Positions 25,031-33,089 of a stretch of 64,000 nt of DNA are shown piece by piece. The DNA is from Burkholderiales bacterium. GTDB lineage: Bacteria; Pseudomonadota; Gammaproteobacteria; Burkholderiales; WYBJ01. Location of the stretch: the NCBI GenBank assembly GCA_020848435.1, contig JADLAC010000078.1, positions 1 to 64,000 on the forward strand, given 5' to 3'. The notes under the pieces were generated by a model that was given only the letters and a program-made list of their open reading frames with translations, ran no database searches and was not told where the DNA came from. Position 1 is the first letter of the stretch. Each line of letters begins with the position of its first letter. Position numbers and translations under genes: made by a program.

Positions 25031-25816
25031 ATGTCCGAAGAACCCGCTGCCGTATTCCAGCGCCGCGACGGCGTTGCCTGGGTGCGGCTCAATCGTCCCG
25101 CCGCGATGAACGCCATCAACGAAGACATGCGCCGCGATCTGCCCGTGGCGATGCGCGCCGCGGAGGCGGACCGTGAGTCGCGGGTGATCGTGGTTCATGG
25201 CGCAGGCGAGCGCGCCTTCTGCGTGGGCGCCGACGTGAAGGAGTTCCGCGCGGTCGAATCGCCGGTCGAGTACCGCCAGTCGCGCAGCTACGATCATTGG
25301 ATCGCGCCGTTCGACGCCGCCACCAAGCCGATCGTCTGCGCCATTCACGGCTGGTGCTTGGGCGGCGGGCTGGAGATTGCGCTCGCCTGCGACATCCGCA
25401 TCGCCGCCGAGAGTGCGCAACTGGGCTTCCCCGAGCTCTCCCACGGCACCATCACCGGCTGCGGCGGATCGCAGCGGCTGCCGCGCGTGGTTGGTGCCGG
25501 GCGGGCGATGGACATCATGCTGACCGGCGAACGCATGAGCGCGGCGGAGGCCTATCGCATCGGGCTCATCACGCGGCTTACGCCGGACGCGGGGCTGATC
25601 GCGGAGGCCACGCGGGTGGCCGAGCTGATCGCGAGCCGCGCGCCGCTCGCGGTGCGCTTTGCCAAGGAGGCGGTGCGCAACGCGCTCGACCTGGAGCTGG
25701 CCGCGGGCTTGCGGCGCGAGCTCGATTTGCTGACCCACCTGCTGCAAACCGAAGACCGGATCGAAGCCGGTGCGGCGTTCCGCGAGAAGCGCAAGCCCGT
25801 GTTCAAGGGACGATGA
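25031..25816 (+). CDS. Enoyl-CoA hydratase/isomerase (crotonase) family protein
   Basis: The 261-residue crotonase-fold protein has oxyanion-hole segments GERAFCVGADVKEF and HGWCLGGGLEIALACDIRIA. In FPELSHGTITGCGGSQRLPRVVG one Glu is kept, while the second catalytic Glu of true hydratases is not obvious. It may therefore be an isomerase, lyase or hydrolase of the family. It is coupled to the next tctC gene by ATGA, and a tandem acyl-CoA dehydrogenase follows, so an acyl-CoA degradation unit is likely. Confidence 0.87.
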   Translation: MSEEPAAVFQRRDGVAWVRLNRPAAMNAINEDMRRDLPVAMRAAEADRESRVIVVHGAGERAFCVGADVKEFRAVESPVEYRQSRSYDHWIAPFDAATKPIVCAIHGWCLGGGLEIALACDIRIAAESAQLGFPELSHGTITGCGGSQRLPRVVGAGRAMDIMLTGERMSAAEAYRIGLITRLTPDAGLIAEATRVAELIASRAPLAVRFAKEAVRNALDLELAAGLRRELDLLTHLLQTEDRIEAGAAFREKRKPVFKGR

Positions 25817-26820
25817 GTGCTCGAACAGGAGAAGCCAACTTGAAGATCCCCGTATTGCGCGCGACGCTCGCCGCGGCGGCCACAGCCGCCATTGCGGCGG
25901 CGAACCCGGCCGGCGGCCAGAGCTTTCCGACCAAACCTCTGCGCGTGATCGTGCCCTACCCCGCGGGCGGGCCGGCAGACACGGTCGCGCGGCTCTTCGG
26001 GCAGCGTCTCGCCGCCTCGCTCGGGCAGCCCGTGGTGGTCGACGATCGCGGCGGCGGCGGCGGGATCATCGCCGCCGAGGTCGCAGCGCGCTCCACCGCT
26101 GATGGCCATACACTGTTTCTCGGCGCGATCCAGACCCACGCGATCAACCCCTGGTTGTACGCGAAGCTACCCTACGACCCGATCAAGGACTTCGTGCCGA
26201 TCATGCCGGCGTCGTTCGACCCGCTGATGCTGGCGATACACCCGAGCGTTGCCGCGGACAGCGTGCAGCAGCTCGTCGCCCTCGCGCGCTCGCGCCCCGG
26301 CAAGCTGCTGTATGCCTCGACCGGCATCGGCGGATCCTCGCAGCTCGGCATGGAGCTGTTGAAAAGCATGGCGCGCATCGACCTCACGCACGTCGCCTAC
26401 AAGGGCGCGGCGCCCGCCTTCGTCGACATGCTCTCCGGGCAGACGCAGGTCACGTTTCTCGGCATCTCGGGCTTGATGCCGCACATCAAGGCAGGACGCC
26501 TCAAGGGTCTCGCGGTGAGCGGTGCTAAGCGTTCCGCTGCCGCGCCGGAGGTACCGACCGTGGCGGAGTCGGGATTTCCGGGCTTCGAAGTCGTGACCTG
26601 GTACGGCTTCATGGCGCCCGCCGGCACGCCTGCGAGCGTGATTCGCGCTTTGAACGCGGAGCTTGCCCGCATCGCCAATCTGTCCGAAGTCAAGGACCGG
26701 CTTGCGGCCGCCGGCGCCGAAACCGTGGTCATGACGCCCGAAGCCTTCGCCGGCTTCGTCAAAGCCGAGCTGACCAAGTGGGGCAAGGTCATCCGCGAGG
26801 CGAACATCAAGGCCGACTGA
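25813..26820 (+). CDS. Bug/TctC-type periplasmic solute-binding protein
   Basis: The receptor has 335 residues from ATG 25813, which overlaps the hydratase stop (ATGA). An alternative start is TTG 25840, with AGGAG eight bases upstream and a cleaner signal peptide (KIPVLRATLAAAATAAIAAANPAGGQ). Motifs are FPTKPLRVIVPYPAGGPADT, VVVDDRGGGGGIIAAE and HVAYKGAAPAF. It sits in one operon with acyl-CoA enzymes, so it probably imports their substrate. Confidence 0.88.
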   Translation: MSARTGEANLKIPVLRATLAAAATAAIAAANPAGGQSFPTKPLRVIVPYPAGGPADTVARLFGQRLAASLGQPVVVDDRGGGGGIIAAEVAARSTADGHTLFLGAIQTHAINPWLYAKLPYDPIKDFVPIMPASFDPLMLAIHPSVAADSVQQLVALARSRPGKLLYASTGIGGSSQLGMELLKSMARIDLTHVAYKGAAPAFVDMLSGQTQVTFLGISGLMPHIKAGRLKGLAVSGAKRSAAAPEVPTVAESGFPGFEVVTWYGFMAPAGTPASVIRALNAELARIANLSEVKDRLAAAGAETVVMTPEAFAGFVKAELTKWGKVIREANIKAD

Positions 26821-26821
26821 C

Positions 26822-29170
26822 ATGGCAGCCGGCGAGGAAACGGACCGCTCGCTGGCGCAGGCGGTCGCGAGCTTCTGCGCGAGCCTCGCCGAGCCGGGGC
26901 GCGTGCGGCGCCGTCCCGCACGCAGCGAAGGCTTCGAGCGCGCGACCTGGGAGCGCATGGCAGGCCTCGGCTGGTGCGGCGCGCTGCTGCCCGAGCACTA
27001 TGGCGGCACGGCACTGGCTTTCGCGCAGATGGCGCTCATCGCGCGCGAATTCGGGCGCGCGCTGGTGCCCGAGCCGCTCGTGGCCGCGGCCGCGCTCGCA
27101 GCTCAGGCGATCGTCCATGGCGACAACGAGGCGCTGCGAGCGCGACTATTGCCCGCATTGGCCGGCGGCAGCCTCATCCCGAGTCTGGCTTGGCAGGAGC
27201 GAGACGGCGGCATCGGCGGCGAATGCGCCACGACCGCGGTGCGCGCGGGCGAAGGTTTCCGACTCCGCGGCGAGAAACGCTTCGTGTATCCGGCGGCGGG
27301 CGCCGATGGCTTCGTGGTGTCGGCGCGCGCCCCCGCGGGCGTCATTCTGTGCTGGGTGCCGCGCAGCGCCCCCGGACTTGATCTCGCGCTGGAAGAGCGG
27401 GCCGACGGCTCGCACGCGGGCAGGCTGCGGCTCGACCAGGTGTCGGTTCCGGACGCGGACGTGGTCGCATCGGCGAGCGTGGGCGCTCAGGCGCTCGAGC
27501 GGGCTGTAGATGAGGCGATCGTGCTCGCAGGCGCCGAGCTGCTCGGAGTAATGACGCGCGCGCTCGAGCTGACGCTCGACTATCTGCGCACCCGGGTCCA
27601 GTTCGGCCGCCCGATCGGCAGCTTCCAAGCATTGCAACACCGGGCCGCGGACCTGTTCGTCCAGCAATCACTGTCCGAGGCGCTGGTGCGTTGGGCGGCC
27701 GAGCGCCTCGACGATGCATCGTGCGCTGCCGAGGCGCGCAGCGTCGCCGCGAGCCGCATCAAGGCGCGCCTGGCGGAGGCCGCCGTGCACACTTGCGCCG
27801 AAGCGGTGCAGATGCACGGTGCCATGGGCATGGCCGAGGAATGCGATATCGGGCTCTTTCTCCAGCGTAGCCTGGTGCTGGCGGCTTGGCTGGGGAACGC
27901 GCAAGCGCACCGGCGCCGCCATGCCGCGCGCGCGCTCGCCGAGCCCGCCGAGCCCGCGAGAGACGCCGGGGGCGGTGGCGACTGGAGCGTTCGCGCCGAC
28001 GCGATCGGGGTCGACCCCGCGCCGGACTGGAACGCGCTCGACGATGGCGACTTCCGCGCCCTGATGCGCGCGTTCTTCGAGCGCCACACGCCGCAACACC
28101 TGCGCTATCTGCCGCGGCGCGCGCGCTGGCACGAGTTCTCGGGCTGGTATCGCGAGCAATCGCGGCGCGGGCTGATCGCGCCCGGCTGGCCGCGCGAGTA
28201 CGGCGGCATGGGGCTGGCCCCGGCCAAGCAGCGCATCTTCCTGGAGGAGCAGGAGCGCTATGCGCTGGTGCGCGGCGGACTCGAAATCGGTATCACGATG
28301 GTCGGTCCGCTGCTGATGCGCTACGGCACGCCGGAACAGCGCACGCGCTATCTTCCCGCGATTCTCGCGGGCGAGCACGTCTGGTGCCAAGGCTACTCCG
28401 AGCCGAACGCCGGCTCGGATCTCGCGAACCTCACGACCTCCGCGCGGATCGAGGGCGATGTCTTCGTCGTCAACGGCCGCAAGATCTGGACGAGCATGGC
28501 ACAGGACGCCAGCCACGCCGTGCTCCTCGTGCGCACCGACCCCCAGGCGAAGAAGCAGGCCGGCATCAGCTTCCTGCTGCTCGATCTGGCCACGCCGGGG
28601 GTGGCGCGCCGGGCGTTCAACACCATCGCCGGCGAGGTGGAGTTTTGCGAGCTGCTGCTCGACGACGTGCGCGTGCCGGCGAGCGCGATCGTCGGACGCA
28701 TCAACGAGGGCTGGACCATGGCGAAGAACCTGCTCGGGTTCGAGCGCGTGTGGATCGGCAGCCCGAAGCGCTGCATGAGCGCGCTCGAGCGCATCGATGC
28801 GATCGCTCGCGACCAGGGACTGTACGGCGATGCCGCGTTCGTGTCCCGGTTCGTGCGCCTGGAGCTCGACGTCGCCGACCTCGGCTGCCTGTACGAGGAA
28901 TACGTGACCCGCATCGGCCGCGGCGAGGAGATCGGCCCCGACGTTTCGGTGCTCAAGATCTGGGCGACGGAGACCTTCCAGCGCTTGAGCGAGCTCGCCA
29001 TCGAGATGGCGGGCGACTGCGGCGCGCTGCGGCGCGACTTCGCCTTCGGCGGCGGGCGTCTCGACGTGCTCTCGCCCTATTACGAAGGGCGCGGCGCCAC
29101 CATCGGCGGGGGCAGCAGCGAGATCCAGCGCAACATCATCGCCCGGCAAGTGCTGGGCTTGCCCGGCTGA
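26822..29170 (+). CDS. Tandem two-domain acyl-CoA dehydrogenase
   Basis: The 782-residue protein is a fusion of two acyl-CoA dehydrogenase folds, about 1-365 and 395-782. The first has GLGWCGALLPEHYGG, TLDYLRTRVQFGRPIGSFQALQH and AVQMHGAMGMAEECDIGLFL. The second has APGWPREYGGMG, WCQGYSEPNAGSDLANL and the C-terminal YYEGRGATIGGGSSEIQRN. The two halves look like the alpha and beta chains of heteromeric dehydrogenases of steroid or aromatic acyl-CoA degradation joined in one gene. The start follows the tctC stop by one base. Confidence 0.88.
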   Translation: MAAGEETDRSLAQAVASFCASLAEPGRVRRRPARSEGFERATWERMAGLGWCGALLPEHYGGTALAFAQMALIAREFGRALVPEPLVAAAALAAQAIVHGDNEALRARLLPALAGGSLIPSLAWQERDGGIGGECATTAVRAGEGFRLRGEKRFVYPAAGADGFVVSARAPAGVILCWVPRSAPGLDLALEERADGSHAGRLRLDQVSVPDADVVASASVGAQALERAVDEAIVLAGAELLGVMTRALELTLDYLRTRVQFGRPIGSFQALQHRAADLFVQQSLSEALVRWAAERLDDASCAAEARSVAASRIKARLAEAAVHTCAEAVQMHGAMGMAEECDIGLFLQRSLVLAAWLGNAQAHRRRHAARALAEPAEPARDAGGGGDWSVRADAIGVDPAPDWNALDDGDFRALMRAFFERHTPQHLRYLPRRARWHEFSGWYREQSRRGLIAPGWPREYGGMGLAPAKQRIFLEEQERYALVRGGLEIGITMVGPLLMRYGTPEQRTRYLPAILAGEHVWCQGYSEPNAGSDLANLTTSARIEGDVFVVNGRKIWTSMAQDASHAVLLVRTDPQAKKQAGISFLLLDLATPGVARRAFNTIAGEVEFCELLLDDVRVPASAIVGRINEGWTMAKNLLGFERVWIGSPKRCMSALERIDAIARDQGLYGDAAFVSRFVRLELDVADLGCLYEEYVTRIGRGEEIGPDVSVLKIWATETFQRLSELAIEMAGDCGALRRDFAFGGGRLDVLSPYYEGRGATIGGGSSEIQRNIIARQVLGLPG

Positions 29171-29334
29171 GCTTGGCATCCCCGACGTACGAGGTGATCA
29201 CCGGCTTGCAGCCGGAGAACCGCAGCCGCGCCCGTCTTTCCTCGTGCAACGCGCCCAAGTGCGAGTGCGTCACCAAGCGGACCGGATGCAGACCCCGCGC
29301 CGGGCATTGCGCTCGCAAGCGAGCGCGCGTCGCC

Positions 29335-30951
29335 TCAGCGCGTCGCAGGCTCAAGTCCCAGATCGCTCAAGGCGAACGCCCGCAGCTTGTTGCGCTGAAC
29401 CTTCGCGCTCGCCGTCATGCCGATCGCATCGAACGAATCGATGATCCGCACGTAGCGCGGCACCTTGAAGTTGGCGCAGCGCTCGCGGCACCAGTCGATG
29501 AGCTGCTCGGGTTCGACCTGCGCGCCGGGCTTCACGATCACGTAAGCCGCCGGCACCTCGACCAGGCGCGCATCGGGCACACCCACCACCTGCGCCTGGC
29601 GCACCGCCGGATGCGCGTTGAGCACGTCTTCGATTTCGACCGGCGCCACGTTCTCGCCGCCGACCCGCAGCATGTCCTTGATGCGATCGACGAAACGCAG
29701 CCGGCCCGCGCCATCCATGACGCCCAGGTCGCCGCTATGAAGCCAACCGTGCGCATCGATCGCTTTCGCGGTCTGCTCCGGCATCCGGTAGTAGCCCTTC
29801 ATGACGTTCCAACCGCGCACGAGGATCTCGCCCGCTGACCCTACGGGTTGATCGGCGCCGGTTTCCGCATCGACGATGCGCACCTCGACCCCCGGCAGCA
29901 GTTGCGCGAATCCGTTGAGTCGCGTTTCGAGATCGTCGTCATAGGGCGCCATCGCGACATTGGGCGATGCCTCCGACAGGCCGTAGGCCGAGCAAATGCC
30001 GGCGACGCCCATCTCGTCGTGAATGCGCTTCATCACACCGTAGGTCGCCGCCGCCCATGCCGCGCGCAGCTGCAGGCGCGCGCGCTTGAGCTCGGGATGC
30101 GCGAGCATCATGAGAAACATAGTGTCATTGCCCGAGGTGTGGGTGCAACGTTCTGTCGCCATGATGCGCAACGCTTCGCCGGCGTCAAAGCGCTCGGTCG
30201 TGAGGTAGGTCGCGCCCGCCACGAGTGACGTGAGCATCGACAGCGTGGTGCCCGCGACGTGGAACAGCGGCCGGGCGCTGAAGTAGCGATCCCGCGGCCG
30301 CAGCCCGAGGCGCCGGCCGACGTGCCAGGCATCGGCCAGCATGCCGCGGTGGGTGAGCATGACGCCCTTGGGATGGGACGTGGTGCCCGAGGTGTACTGG
30401 ATGAGGACGACGTCATCGCCGCCCACATCCTCGCTCGTCTCATCGGGCAGCGCGGCCGCCGGGCGTTCGAGCTCGGCCGCGGCGAGCGCCCCCCGTGGCA
30501 CCTCGGCGCCGAGCACGATCACGCTACGCAGCAACGCCAGCGCGGGGTCGGGCAGCGTGGCGTCGAGCGCGCAGATGGCGCGCACCATCGCCAGAAAATC
30601 GATCTCGAGAAAGCGATCGGGCATGACGAGCAGGCGCGCGTCCGATTGCTCGAGGCAATAGCGCAGCTCGTCGCGCTTGAAGCGCGTGTTCACCGGCACG
30701 ACCACCGCCCCGAGGGTGGCGACCGCGTAGGCGAGCGCCACCCACTCGGCGGAATTGCCGAGCAGAATCGCGCAATGCTCGCCGCGGCGCAGCCCGAGCC
30801 GGCGCAGATTCGCGGCGTACAGGCGCACCTTGTCCCAGAGCATCGCGTAGGTCAACCGCTGTGCGCCGATCGCGACAGCTTCGGTCTGCGGCCAAGTGCG
30901 CGCCGCATGCGCGAGCGCCTGGGCGAACGTGGCAGGAATGACGTCGTTCAT
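29335..30951 (-). CDS. AMP-dependent acyl-CoA synthetase/ligase
   Basis: The 538-residue enzyme forms acyl-CoA through an acyl-AMP. Visible motifs are the P-loop VLIQYTSGTTSHPKGVMLTH, YGLSEASPN, the hinge GWLHSGDLGVMDGAGRLRFVDRIKDMLRVGGENV, and a C-terminal Lys in TASAKVQRNKL. The frame is open to 30993, but MNDVIPATFAQAL (30951) fits the usual family start. It converges with the acyl-CoA dehydrogenase operon. Substrate unknown, probably an aliphatic or aromatic acid. Confidence 0.87.
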   Translation of the reverse strand: MNDVIPATFAQALAHAARTWPQTEAVAIGAQRLTYAMLWDKVRLYAANLRRLGLRRGEHCAILLGNSAEWVALAYAVATLGAVVVPVNTRFKRDELRYCLEQSDARLLVMPDRFLEIDFLAMVRAICALDATLPDPALALLRSVIVLGAEVPRGALAAAELERPAAALPDETSEDVGGDDVVLIQYTSGTTSHPKGVMLTHRGMLADAWHVGRRLGLRPRDRYFSARPLFHVAGTTLSMLTSLVAGATYLTTERFDAGEALRIMATERCTHTSGNDTMFLMMLAHPELKRARLQLRAAWAAATYGVMKRIHDEMGVAGICSAYGLSEASPNVAMAPYDDDLETRLNGFAQLLPGVEVRIVDAETGADQPVGSAGEILVRGWNVMKGYYRMPEQTAKAIDAHGWLHSGDLGVMDGAGRLRFVDRIKDMLRVGGENVAPVEIEDVLNAHPAVRQAQVVGVPDARLVEVPAAYVIVKPGAQVEPEQLIDWCRERCANFKVPRYVRIIDSFDAIGMTASAKVQRNKLRAFALSDLGLEPATR

Positions 30952-31426
30952 TGCCGGTCCCAATCGGAGGTCGAGCGCGTAATCATCGCGCACTTTCGCG
31001 CAACGGCGAACCGCCCCGGTAGCGCGGGCGATGGCGCGCTCGAGATCGCCTGCACTGCCGGCAACATCGGGATCGGCGCAGCTTGACCGCCGGCAGCCAT
31101 TGGAGTATTTCGTGAAAGGCGCGCAGCGGGAGTGCGCGCATGAAGCCCTCGAGGCAGCAGCGAAAGCGAAGCTATTCCAAGTCCGTGCCCCACCCGAGCC
31201 GAGAGAGGCGACGCCGTGCGCTGGCGAGCGCCGACGACGCGCAGCGCGAGCAGCTCTTGCGCCAGACGCAGCGCGTCGCGTTCGCGCACCAGGCGGTCGT
31301 GCCGCTGCACTACCAGGTCAACGCCTGGGCGGCGCGCAAGGGCTATAGCTAGGTTGCGCGCACCGCCGAGCGCACCCATGCGCATTCCATCCGCCCGCAA
31401 TAGCGCTACTCGCGAAGGAGACGGCA
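30952..31426. other. Intergenic stretch with a gene remnant
   Basis: The divergent gap between the ligase and the selenoprotein gene holds the decayed 3' end of a solute-binding protein gene (about 31203-31403). The first 250 bases show nothing recognisable. Confidence 0.5.
31203..31403 (+). pseudogene. Remnant of peptide/nickel ABC transporter substrate-binding protein (OppA-like)
   Basis: The frame reads SADDAQREQLLRQT... VPLHYQVNAWAARKGYS, then a TAG at 31350-31352, then VARTAERTHAHSIRPQ and a final TAG at 31401-31403. This matches the usual C-terminal end of family 5 binding proteins (QVNxWAxRKG-x-Y-x-xRxxERT). The bulk of the gene is missing and the remnant holds a nonsense codon, so it is not functional. 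Confidence 0.6.
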
Positions 31427-31972
31427 ATGGTGATCAGAGTGTTAGACCCGCTGGCCGAAATCAACCAGCCGGCCGGGCGCAAGCCGATGCGAGCGCTGGA
31501 AACGCTCAAGGGCAAGCGCGTCGGGCTGCTGTGGGGCGGGCACGCGGCTTCGGTCGTGTTCTGGCCGGTGCTGGAAGAGGTCGCGGTGAAGAAGTTTGCC
31601 GCCGAGCCCGTGCGGCTCTACAAGAAGAGCAGTTGGAACCCCGCGCCGCTGCCTGACGTGGAAGCGCTGGCGGGCAAGATCGATTACGCCTTGATCGGCG
31701 TGGGCGCTTGAGGCTCCTGCACATCGGCTACCGTGCGTGACACGGTCAACATGGTGCAGCAGGGTGTTCCCGCGGTGGGCCTCGTCCACCAGCCGTTCGA
31801 GAAGCTGGCGAAAATGCAGGCGGTACAGCTCGGCATGCCCGAGGCGCCGCTGCTCATCTATCCGCAGGACCTGCCGAGCAAGGATCCGGCGGATGTCGTA
31901 CGCACCAAGGCCGAGGAGGTTTCCGAGCGCGCTGGCGCCCTCCTGCTCGCCCAACGCGATCGGAAGGGATGA
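31427..31972 (+). CDS. UGSC-type selenoprotein, in-frame TGA decoded as selenocysteine
   Basis: The full product is 181 residues if TGA 31709-31711 is read as selenocysteine 95. The reading frame continues without shift as Sec-Gly-Ser-Cys-Thr-Ser-Ala-Thr and ends at 31972. The halves fit together: the first ends LAGKIDYALIGVGA, the second continues RDTVNMVQQGVPAVGLVHQPF. The U-G-S-C motif is the hallmark of the UGSC family of (seleno)proteins, which resemble redox-active thiol/selenol enzymes. AAGGAG precedes ATG 31427. A hairpin of SECIS geometry follows the TGA. The stop overlaps the start of the partner gene (ATGA). Function is unknown. Confidence 0.85.
31717..31759 (+). promoter_or_regulatory. 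Bacterial SECIS-like element downstream of the Sec codon
   Basis: An inner stem ACCGTG (31730-31735) and CACGGT (31741-31746) encloses the five-base loop CGTGA. The loop starts 24 bases after the TGA and has G as its second base. An outer stem CTGCAC (31717-31722) pairs with GTGCAG (31754-31759). Stem length, loop size, early loop G and distance all fall within the published bacterial SECIS pattern as I recall it. All pairings are perfect by eye; folding energy was not calculated. Confidence 0.65.
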
Positions 31973-33045
31973 CGATGCCATTCGCTTCGAAGCTGTTCGA
32001 GTTCGCCGACAGCGACGAATTCACCGAAGCCGCCTATCGCAACGGTTGGACCGACGGCCTGCCGGTGCTGCCGCCGACCGAGAACAAGGTCCAGGCGATG
32101 CTCGACTACGTCCGGCGCGACCCGAACGAGGTGCTTGGCGTGATCCCCCCGGGAGAGGGCGTGGCCACGATCGAGAAGGTCGCGATCAACGCCGTCATGG
32201 CCGGTTGCCTGCCCGAATACCTGCCCGTGGTCATCGCTGCCGTCGACGCCATGCTCGACCCGAGCTTCGAGCTGATGCGCGTGCAGTGCACCACCGGCGG
32301 GCCGTGTCCGCTGGTCATCGTGAGCGGTCCGGTGGTCAAGAAGCTCGGCTTCAACTTCGGCGAAGGCGCCTTCGCCGGCACCGGCCATCGGGTCAACAGC
32401 GCGATCGGCAGGGCCGTGCGCCTGATCCTGTGGAACATCGGCTTGGGGCGCCCCGGCCAGATGTCGCACGCGACCATGGGCCATCCGGGACGCTATTGCT
32501 ATCTCGTCGCCGAGCGCCCGCCGGAAGAAGACAATCCGTGGGAGCCGATCCACGTCACCAACGGTCTCGCGCCCGGCGACAGCGCGGTATCGATGTATCC
32601 CGCCGGCACGCATATCCAGTTCAACGCCGGCACCGGCGCCAATACGGTTGAGAACAACATGTACGTGTGCAAGGAGGTGCTGACCAACCTCGGCCAGTTT
32701 CAGGGCGCCATGCAGCGCCTACTCGTCATCAATCCGCAAGCCGCGCACGTGTTCTCCAGCGCGGGCTGGGACAAGGCGCGTTTTCGCGACGAGCTGGTCA
32801 GGCAATCGGTTCGGCCCGTGCGCGATTTGAAGCGTACCGGCGGCCAGTCCACCACGGCCACGTGGCACTGGACCAAGATCGCCGACGTGAATGACGACGA
32901 CGCGCCGGTAGCGTGCATGATCGATGCGCATCACCTGCAGATCATGGTGGCCGGCGGCTGGGCGCCGCCGGTGAGCCAATGCTGCATGATCACCACCATG
33001 CACGGCGAGATGGTGACGCGAAAGATCGATTGGTCATGGGACTGA
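31969..33045 (+). CDS. Conserved partner protein of the UGSC selenoprotein, function unknown
   Basis: The 358-residue protein is encoded directly after the selenoprotein with a four-base overlap (ATGA), so they are likely made together. It begins FTEAAYRNGWTDGLPVLPPTE and has VAINAVMAGCLPEYLPVVIAAVDAM, a CTTGGPCP segment, GHRVNSAIGRAVRLILWN and a late VSQCCMITTMHG. It has no signal peptide or membrane segment. I do not recognise a characterised enzyme; the Cys pairs could take part in redox chemistry with the selenol. Confidence 0.75.
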   Translation: MTMPFASKLFEFADSDEFTEAAYRNGWTDGLPVLPPTENKVQAMLDYVRRDPNEVLGVIPPGEGVATIEKVAINAVMAGCLPEYLPVVIAAVDAMLDPSFELMRVQCTTGGPCPLVIVSGPVVKKLGFNFGEGAFAGTGHRVNSAIGRAVRLILWNIGLGRPGQMSHATMGHPGRYCYLVAERPPEEDNPWEPIHVTNGLAPGDSAVSMYPAGTHIQFNAGTGANTVENNMYVCKEVLTNLGQFQGAMQRLLVINPQAAHVFSSAGWDKARFRDELVRQSVRPVRDLKRTGGQSTTATWHWTKIADVNDDDAPVACMIDAHHLQIMVAGGWAPPVSQCCMITTMHGEMVTRKIDWSWD

Positions 33046-33089
33046 GCCGATCGCCCCGCCATGCTGGCCGCATACGCGGCAAGCGCGCG

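Noticed and set aside
27668..29179. A 503-codon antisense frame within the acyl-CoA dehydrogenase gene
   Set aside because: It has no recognisable motif and mirrors the real coding strand; long antisense frames are common at this base composition.
31709..31972. The second half of the UGSC gene as an independent gene starting at 31733
   Set aside because: There is no ribosome site, GTG/ATG context is poor, and the Gly-Ser-Cys codons before it are in the same frame and fit the UGSC motif.
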